Assembly: GCA_022720335.1 (NCBI GenBank)
Contig: JAIHVJ010000006.1
Coordinates: 1-24,441, forward strand
Direction: 5' to 3'
DNA from: Collinsella sp.
GTDB taxonomy: Bacteria; Actinomycetota; Coriobacteriia; Coriobacteriales; Coriobacteriaceae
DNA length: 24,441 nt
This document shows positions 20,952 to 24,441 of this stretch, in pieces (position 1 is the stretch's first letter; each line of letters starts with the position of its first letter). The notes under the pieces were generated by a model that worked only from the letters and a program-made list of their open reading frames with translations, had not been told where the DNA came from and did not search any database. Both the position numbers and the translations under genes were made by a program.

Positions 20952-22160
20952 ATGTACATCAAACGCGAAATTGAATCCTCTATAGATCGCTTGCTACGGC
21001 AGGGCAAGGTCGTTCTTGTGACTGGCGCAAGGCAAGTTGGAAAGACCACCGTCCTCAGGGAGCACCTAGGCAGCTCCTTTGGCTACGTATCCATGGAAAA
21101 CCCGCGCGATTACCTGCTCGCCAAGCAGGACGCTGCGCTCTTTTTCGAATCAAAATCCCTGCCGCTGATCATTGACGAGGTTCAAAGGGTCCCCGAGCTG
21201 TTTTCGCCTCTTAAGTGGATTGTTGACCAATCGACTAAAAAGGGACAAGTCGTACTTACGGGTTCCCAAACATATCGGCTCATGAAGGGTGTCAGTGAGT
21301 CATTAGCTGGCAGAATTAGAATTCTCGAAATGCCGGGGTTAAGTGTGAGGGAGCTTATGGGCAATGTGGGGACGGCGCACCCCTATGTTCCCGCTCCGGT
21401 CGCAGTGGCGCAGAAAGCTCCCATTAAAAACATCTGGGAAATTATTCATCGCGGTTCGATGCCGGAGCTGCAGGATAGCACTATTGACTGGGATTCATTT
21501 TATTCAGACTACGTTTCCGCTTACCTTGAGCGCGATGTGCGGGACCTTATTAACGTTAAGAACGAGGCAAAGTTCTACAGCTTCATGGTTGCATGTGCGG
21601 CTAGGTCTGGCCAGCTCTTCAACGCCTCGGACATCGGCAGCGCTATTGACGTTGATCATAAGACGGTGAAGGCCTGGCTATCCGTTCTGCAGGCATCAAA
21701 TATCGTTCGCATTATCGAGCCCTTTTGGCCAAACATTGGCAAGAGTCTTACTAAGACGCCGAAGCTATATTTTATGGACACGGGGCTTGTTTGCCACCTG
21801 ACTAGGTGGACCACGCCCGAGCAGCTGCAAGTTGGCGCTGTCGCGGGGCACGTATTTGAGACCTTCGTGGTGTCGGAGGTTCTCAAGAGTTATATGAACG
21901 CCGGCGGAAACGTTCGAGATGTTTGGTTCTATCGCGACGCAAAGAAGCGCGAGATTGACCTCGTGATACAAGAAGGGCATGTTCTCCATCCCGTCGAGAT
22001 CAAGACATCGTCCACAGTCAGAATTGACGCCATCAAGCACTTCGGTTGCCTCGAGGGTCTGTCGGGGTACGAAGTGGGGTATGGACATGTCGTTTGCCAG
22101 ACTCCTGAGCCATACTCCCTAACAGATAAGGTGCAGGCGATTCCTTTGTGGGCGATATAG
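20952..22160 (+). CDS. AAA ATPase, DUF4143 family (second copy)
   Basis: A 402-residue P-loop ATPase with a C-terminal DUF4143 nuclease-like domain. It has Walker A GARQVGKTT (25-33), Walker B LIIDEVQ (72-78), the sensor LTGS (102-105), LERDVRDL near 192, and YFMDTGLVCHLT (273-284). Glu303 lies in VFETFVV, REIDLV (333-338) follows, and EIK (349-351) completes a PD-(D/E)XK pattern that looks intact. I chose the ATG at 20952 over 20946 because GGGAGG is then eight bases upstream and the N-terminus MYIKREIE matches the family. It differs strongly from the first copy at 2498-3763, so it is not a recent duplicate. It is monocistronic behind a palindrome; function is unknown. Confidence 0.88.
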   Translation: MYIKREIESSIDRLLRQGKVVLVTGARQVGKTTVLREHLGSSFGYVSMENPRDYLLAKQDAALFFESKSLPLIIDEVQRVPELFSPLKWIVDQSTKKGQVVLTGSQTYRLMKGVSESLAGRIRILEMPGLSVRELMGNVGTAHPYVPAPVAVAQKAPIKNIWEIIHRGSMPELQDSTIDWDSFYSDYVSAYLERDVRDLINVKNEAKFYSFMVACAARSGQLFNASDIGSAIDVDHKTVKAWLSVLQASNIVRIIEPFWPNIGKSLTKTPKLYFMDTGLVCHLTRWTTPEQLQVGAVAGHVFETFVVSEVLKSYMNAGGNVRDVWFYRDAKKREIDLVIQEGHVLHPVEIKTSSTVRIDAIKHFGCLEGLSGYEVGYGHVVCQTPEPYSLTDKVQAIPLWAI

Positions 22161-22252
22161 CAAACACGGATAGAGCCCAAGGAGCAGAAACGGCATTCGC
22201 ACTCCTACTCAAAAACGGCTCCGCGCCAAAGCCCCCTGAGCATCAAACGCCG

Positions 22253-22693
22253 CTATCGAGCGTGGGCGTTTTCGTAGGCCTTTTTGACCTCTTCCGGCAA
22301 GCCGTCGGGAATCATGGCCTTCAGCTCAGCCTCGTTATCGCCTTGATTCAGCTGCTCGTAATACCAGCATTTGAACTTCAGCATGTCCAGCGCGCGGTTC
22401 ATCTTCGCGATCTCCGACTCCATGTGGGCCTTCCGGTCCTCGAACATGGCCTTGCGCTGGGGGTATGTAGATGGGCCTTCCGCGCACCATTCCATGAACA
22501 GCCGGATGTCCTTGATCTCCATCCCCGCCTTCTTTAGGCATTCGATAACTCGAAGCGCCTCAAGTTCCGTGTCGCCGAATTGGCGAATGCCGGACGTCCG
22601 CTCCAATCCCGGGAACAATCCCTGCTTGTCGTAATATCGCAGCGTCGAGGCGGGCAAGCCGAACATCTCCGACACCTGTCCGATTGTGTACAT
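22253..22693 (-). CDS. MerR family transcriptional regulator
   Basis: A 146-residue MerR-type regulator. The HTH begins MYTIGQVSEMFGLPASTLRY then YDKQGLFPGLERTSGIR (residues 1-37), the second part is FGDTELEALRVIECLKKAGM, and a long dimerisation coiled coil spans about 80-125. The C-terminal part is short and lacks the Cys pattern of metal sensors, so it is closer to the AdhR/NmlR-like aldehyde-responsive or small-ligand types. GGAGGAG precedes the ATG at 22693. It is divergent from the CMD-cupin/hydrolase genes, with a MerR-type operator between them, so it probably activates that pair. Confidence 0.92.
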   Translation of the reverse strand: MYTIGQVSEMFGLPASTLRYYDKQGLFPGLERTSGIRQFGDTELEALRVIECLKKAGMEIKDIRLFMEWCAEGPSTYPQRKAMFEDRKAHMESEIAKMNRALDMLKFKCWYYEQLNQGDNEAELKAMIPDGLPEEVKKAYENAHAR

Positions 22694-22724
22694 GGCTCCT
22701 CCGGATAAATCTCGAGTTCATCCC

Positions 22725-22755
22725 TTGACCTAAAGTCAGGTTTAGGTATTACCTT
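22725..22755 (+). promoter_or_regulatory. MerR-type operator/promoter of the CMD-cupin operon
   Basis: TTGACC (22725-22730) is followed by a spacer of about 19 bases and TACCTT (22750-22755). Inside lies the inverted repeat ACCTAAA (22728-22734), six bases, TTTAGGT (22741-22747). A long spacer carrying a dyad is the hallmark of MerR-activated promoters, and the form resembles AdhR-type sites (TTGACTTAAAG...CTTTAAG). The MerR gene is divergent from it. Confidence 0.8.
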
Positions 22756-22847
22756 CATTCTCGTCAATGCAAATCGGGAGCGCAAGGGGCGTTCCGTAAT
22801 GCGGAAACTGATTTGCGTTCAGAACCATCGACGGGAGATAGTTGGTT

Positions 22848-23612
22848 ATGGCAATTAAGCAGATGGCTGGCAGAGATGCCCTGGGGGAGTTCGCTCCCAA
22901 ATTCGCACAGCTCAACGACGACGTGCTGTTCGGCGAGGTGTGGAGCCGGGAGGGCGAGCTCTCCTTGCGCGACCGCAGCGTGGTGACGGTGGTGGCCCTG
23001 ATGTCGCAGGGGCTGACGGACTCTTCGTTCCAATATCATCTGACGTCCGCAAAGAACAACGGTGTGACCAGGGCGGAGATAGCGGAAATCCTTACGCATG
23101 CGGCGTTTTACGCAGGCTGGCCCAAGGCGTGGGCTGCCTTCCGCATGGCGAAGGATGTCTGGGCGGACGACGATGCCGCCGGCGCAAAGGCACAGCACCA
23201 AAGCGAGATGGTTTTCCCCATCGGTGCTCCCAACGACGCCTTCGCGAAGTTCTTTATCGGTCAAAGCTACCTCGCGCCCCTTTCCACCGAGCAGGTCGGC
23301 GTCTACAACGTGACGTTTGAGCCTGGCTGCCGCAACAACTGGCATATCCATCACGCCAAAAGCGGTGGCGGACAGATCCTCGTCTGCGTGGCCGGTCGAG
23401 GGTTTTACCAGGAGTGGGGCAAGCCGGCACAGGAGCTGCGCCCCGGCGACGTGGTCAACATCGCCCCGGGGGTGAAGCACTGGCACGGCGCCGCGCCCGA
23501 CAGCTGGTTCTCCCATCTGGCGTTGGAGGTTCCGGGCGAGGAGGCCTCCAACGAGTGGCTGGAGCCTGTGGACGACGACGCATACCTTAAAGCGACTAGC
23601 AGGGAGGTTTAA
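22848..23612 (+). CDS. Carboxymuconolactone decarboxylase-cupin fusion protein
   Basis: A 254-residue two-domain protein. The N-terminal CMD/AhpD-like domain (about 1-108) has RDRSVVTVVALMSQG and the helix AEIAEILTHAAFYAGWPKAW. It lacks the Cys-X2-Cys of peroxidase members. The C-terminal cupin (about 140-235) has WHIHH (165-169) and PGVKHWHG (207-214), supplying His166, His168 and His213 for a metal. ATG at 22848 is preferred; TTG at 22842 is possible, since GGGAG lies four bases before it. The next gene begins two bases after its stop, so they form an operon. Such fusions occur next to MerR regulators and hydrolases in gut bacteria, perhaps in reactive-carbonyl or quinone handling; the substrate is unknown. 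Confidence 0.88.
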   Translation: MAIKQMAGRDALGEFAPKFAQLNDDVLFGEVWSREGELSLRDRSVVTVVALMSQGLTDSSFQYHLTSAKNNGVTRAEIAEILTHAAFYAGWPKAWAAFRMAKDVWADDDAAGAKAQHQSEMVFPIGAPNDAFAKFFIGQSYLAPLSTEQVGVYNVTFEPGCRNNWHIHHAKSGGGQILVCVAGRGFYQEWGKPAQELRPGDVVNIAPGVKHWHGAAPDSWFSHLALEVPGEEASNEWLEPVDDDAYLKATSREV

Positions 23613-23614
23613 AC

Positions 23615-24355
23615 ATGGAGCAGTTGAATCTGACGCAAGAATGGGACAAGGTGTTCCCCAAAAGTGACAAGGTCGAGCACAGCAAGGTGACCTTCCACAA
23701 CCGATACGGCATCACGCTGGCGGCCGATGTCTACGTGCCGAAGAACGCGGAAGGCAAACTGCCCGCCATCGCCATTAGCGGCCCGTTTGGCGCGGTGAAG
23801 GAGCAGTCATCCGGTCTGTACGCTCAGAAAATGGCGGAGCTGGGCTTTTTCGCAATTGCCTTCGACCCGTCCTATACCGGTGAGAGCAGCGGCACGCCCC
23901 GCTATGTAGCTTCGCCGGACATCAACACCGAGGACTTCTGCGCAGCGGTGGATTTCCTCTCTGTGCAGGAAAACGTTGACCCGGAGCGCATCGGCATCAT
24001 CGGCATCTGCGGTTGGGGCGGCATGGCGATTAATGCCGCAGCTATTGATACCCGTATCAAAGCTACTGCGGCCATGACCATGTACGACATGACCCGCGTG
24101 AATGCCAACGGCTATTTTGACGCCGATGATTCTGAGCGGGCACGCTTCGAAAAACGAAAGGCACTGAACGCGCAGCGCACCGAGGACTACAAAAACGGCA
24201 GCTACTCGCTGGCGGGCGGCGTGGTCGATCCGCTACCGGAGGACGCACCGCAGTTTGTAAAGGACTATTACGCCTACTACAAGACTCCGCGAGGCTACCA
24301 TCCCCGCAGCCTGAACTCCAATGGCGGCTGGAATGCAACGTCCTCGCTCATATGA
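23615..24355 (+). CDS. Alpha/beta hydrolase, C-terminally truncated
   Basis: A dienelactone-hydrolase/X-Pro-peptidase-like alpha/beta hydrolase. Seen are LPAIAISGPFGAVKEQ (49-64), FDPSYTGESSG near 83-93 and the nucleophile-elbow region IGICGWGGMAINAA (129-142), where Trp134 sits at the position that is Ser in many relatives. The ORF ends at 246 residues just after GYHPRSLNSNGGWN, where the usual protein of about 310-330 residues continues into the strand, Asp/Glu and His parts of the active site. The last residues ATSSLI are unlike the family. The gene is thus probably broken by a deletion. GGGAGG precedes the ATG at 23615, two bases after the CMD-cupin stop. Confidence 0.8.
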   Translation: MEQLNLTQEWDKVFPKSDKVEHSKVTFHNRYGITLAADVYVPKNAEGKLPAIAISGPFGAVKEQSSGLYAQKMAELGFFAIAFDPSYTGESSGTPRYVASPDINTEDFCAAVDFLSVQENVDPERIGIIGICGWGGMAINAAAIDTRIKATAAMTMYDMTRVNANGYFDADDSERARFEKRKALNAQRTEDYKNGSYSLAGGVVDPLPEDAPQFVKDYYAYYKTPRGYHPRSLNSNGGWNATSSLI

Positions 24356-24381
24356 CCCAATCCGCTGTCAAGAGCCACAAT

Positions 24382-24417
24382 GGCCCCGCCGACCGCCTGC
24401 AATCGGTCGGCGGGGCC
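24382..24417. repeat. 14-bp perfect hairpin at the end of the operon
   Basis: GGCCCCGCCGACCG (24382-24395) and CGGTCGGCGGGGCC (24404-24417) pair across eight bases. No T-run follows on either strand, so it may be a factor-assisted terminator. It lies 26 bases after the truncated hydrolase. Confidence 0.6.
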
Positions 24418-24441
24418 TGCCGTTGAACCCGTCCCGGTCCG

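Noticed and set aside
1..24441. CRISPR array, tRNA, rRNA, tmRNA or RNase P RNA
   Set aside because: No regularly spaced repeats and none of the conserved cores of these RNAs were seen on reading.

Overview
The window looks like a chromosome segment of a high-GC Gram-positive anaerobe, most likely a Coriobacteriia member close to Collinsella. The signs are GC-rich codon use, strong AGGAG-type ribosome sites, an LPxTG surface protein, PTS sugar uptake under BglG-type antitermination and PadR/HAAS and LytTR/DUF3021 regulators. The genus is inferred, since no rRNA or other marker gene is present.

Layout. (1) 1-2296 is core: the 5' part of a cytoplasmic asparaginase (minus) divergent from guaA (plus). 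The last residues of GuaA are abnormal: the near-universal T-I-E-W-E ending is replaced by an unrelated tail, at a gene end known as an island integration hotspot. (2) 2297 to about 8000 is accessory DNA. It holds a DUF4143-type AAA ATPase behind an inverted repeat, a two-gene unit of a DUF4365-like PD-(D/E)XK protein and a small HEPN-like protein with an RX4H motif, a DUF3800 protein and an orphan excisionase-like HTH protein with no integrase. (3) 8000-12500 is regulatory and membrane genes: a LytTR plus DUF3021 pair, about 760 bases without a convincing gene, then a PadR-HAAS-small membrane protein operon with a clear promoter and operator. A bPH_4 membrane protein follows, then a 37-residue ORF whose 3' end is cut by a remnant of an IS3-type transposase.

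(4) 12784-16386 is a sugar operon: a consensus promoter, a RAT/terminator antitermination switch, a BglG-family antiterminator, a glucose-superfamily EIICB permease, an RDD membrane protein and the C-terminal half of NanE (ManNAc-6-P epimerase). Together they suggest hexose or amino-sugar uptake; the half NanE suggests part of the pathway has decayed. (5) 16450-20400 mixes intact genes (a membrane protein, a CpeT-like protein and an LPxTG surface protein) with scars: a 37-codon tail of a CMD-cupin gene, a frameshifted topoisomerase-A-like tail and a GNAT acetyltransferase tail.

(6) 20416-24417 holds an HxlR regulator, a second DUF4143 ATPase behind a 27-bp palindrome, and a MerR regulator divergent from a CMD-cupin gene and an alpha/beta hydrolase truncated at 246 residues. 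The window is therefore a patchwork of core genes, small regulatory cassettes, possible defence genes and gene debris. The best candidate for an undescribed system is the DUF4365-like/HEPN-like pair at 3853-6214, with the DUF4143 ATPase just upstream.
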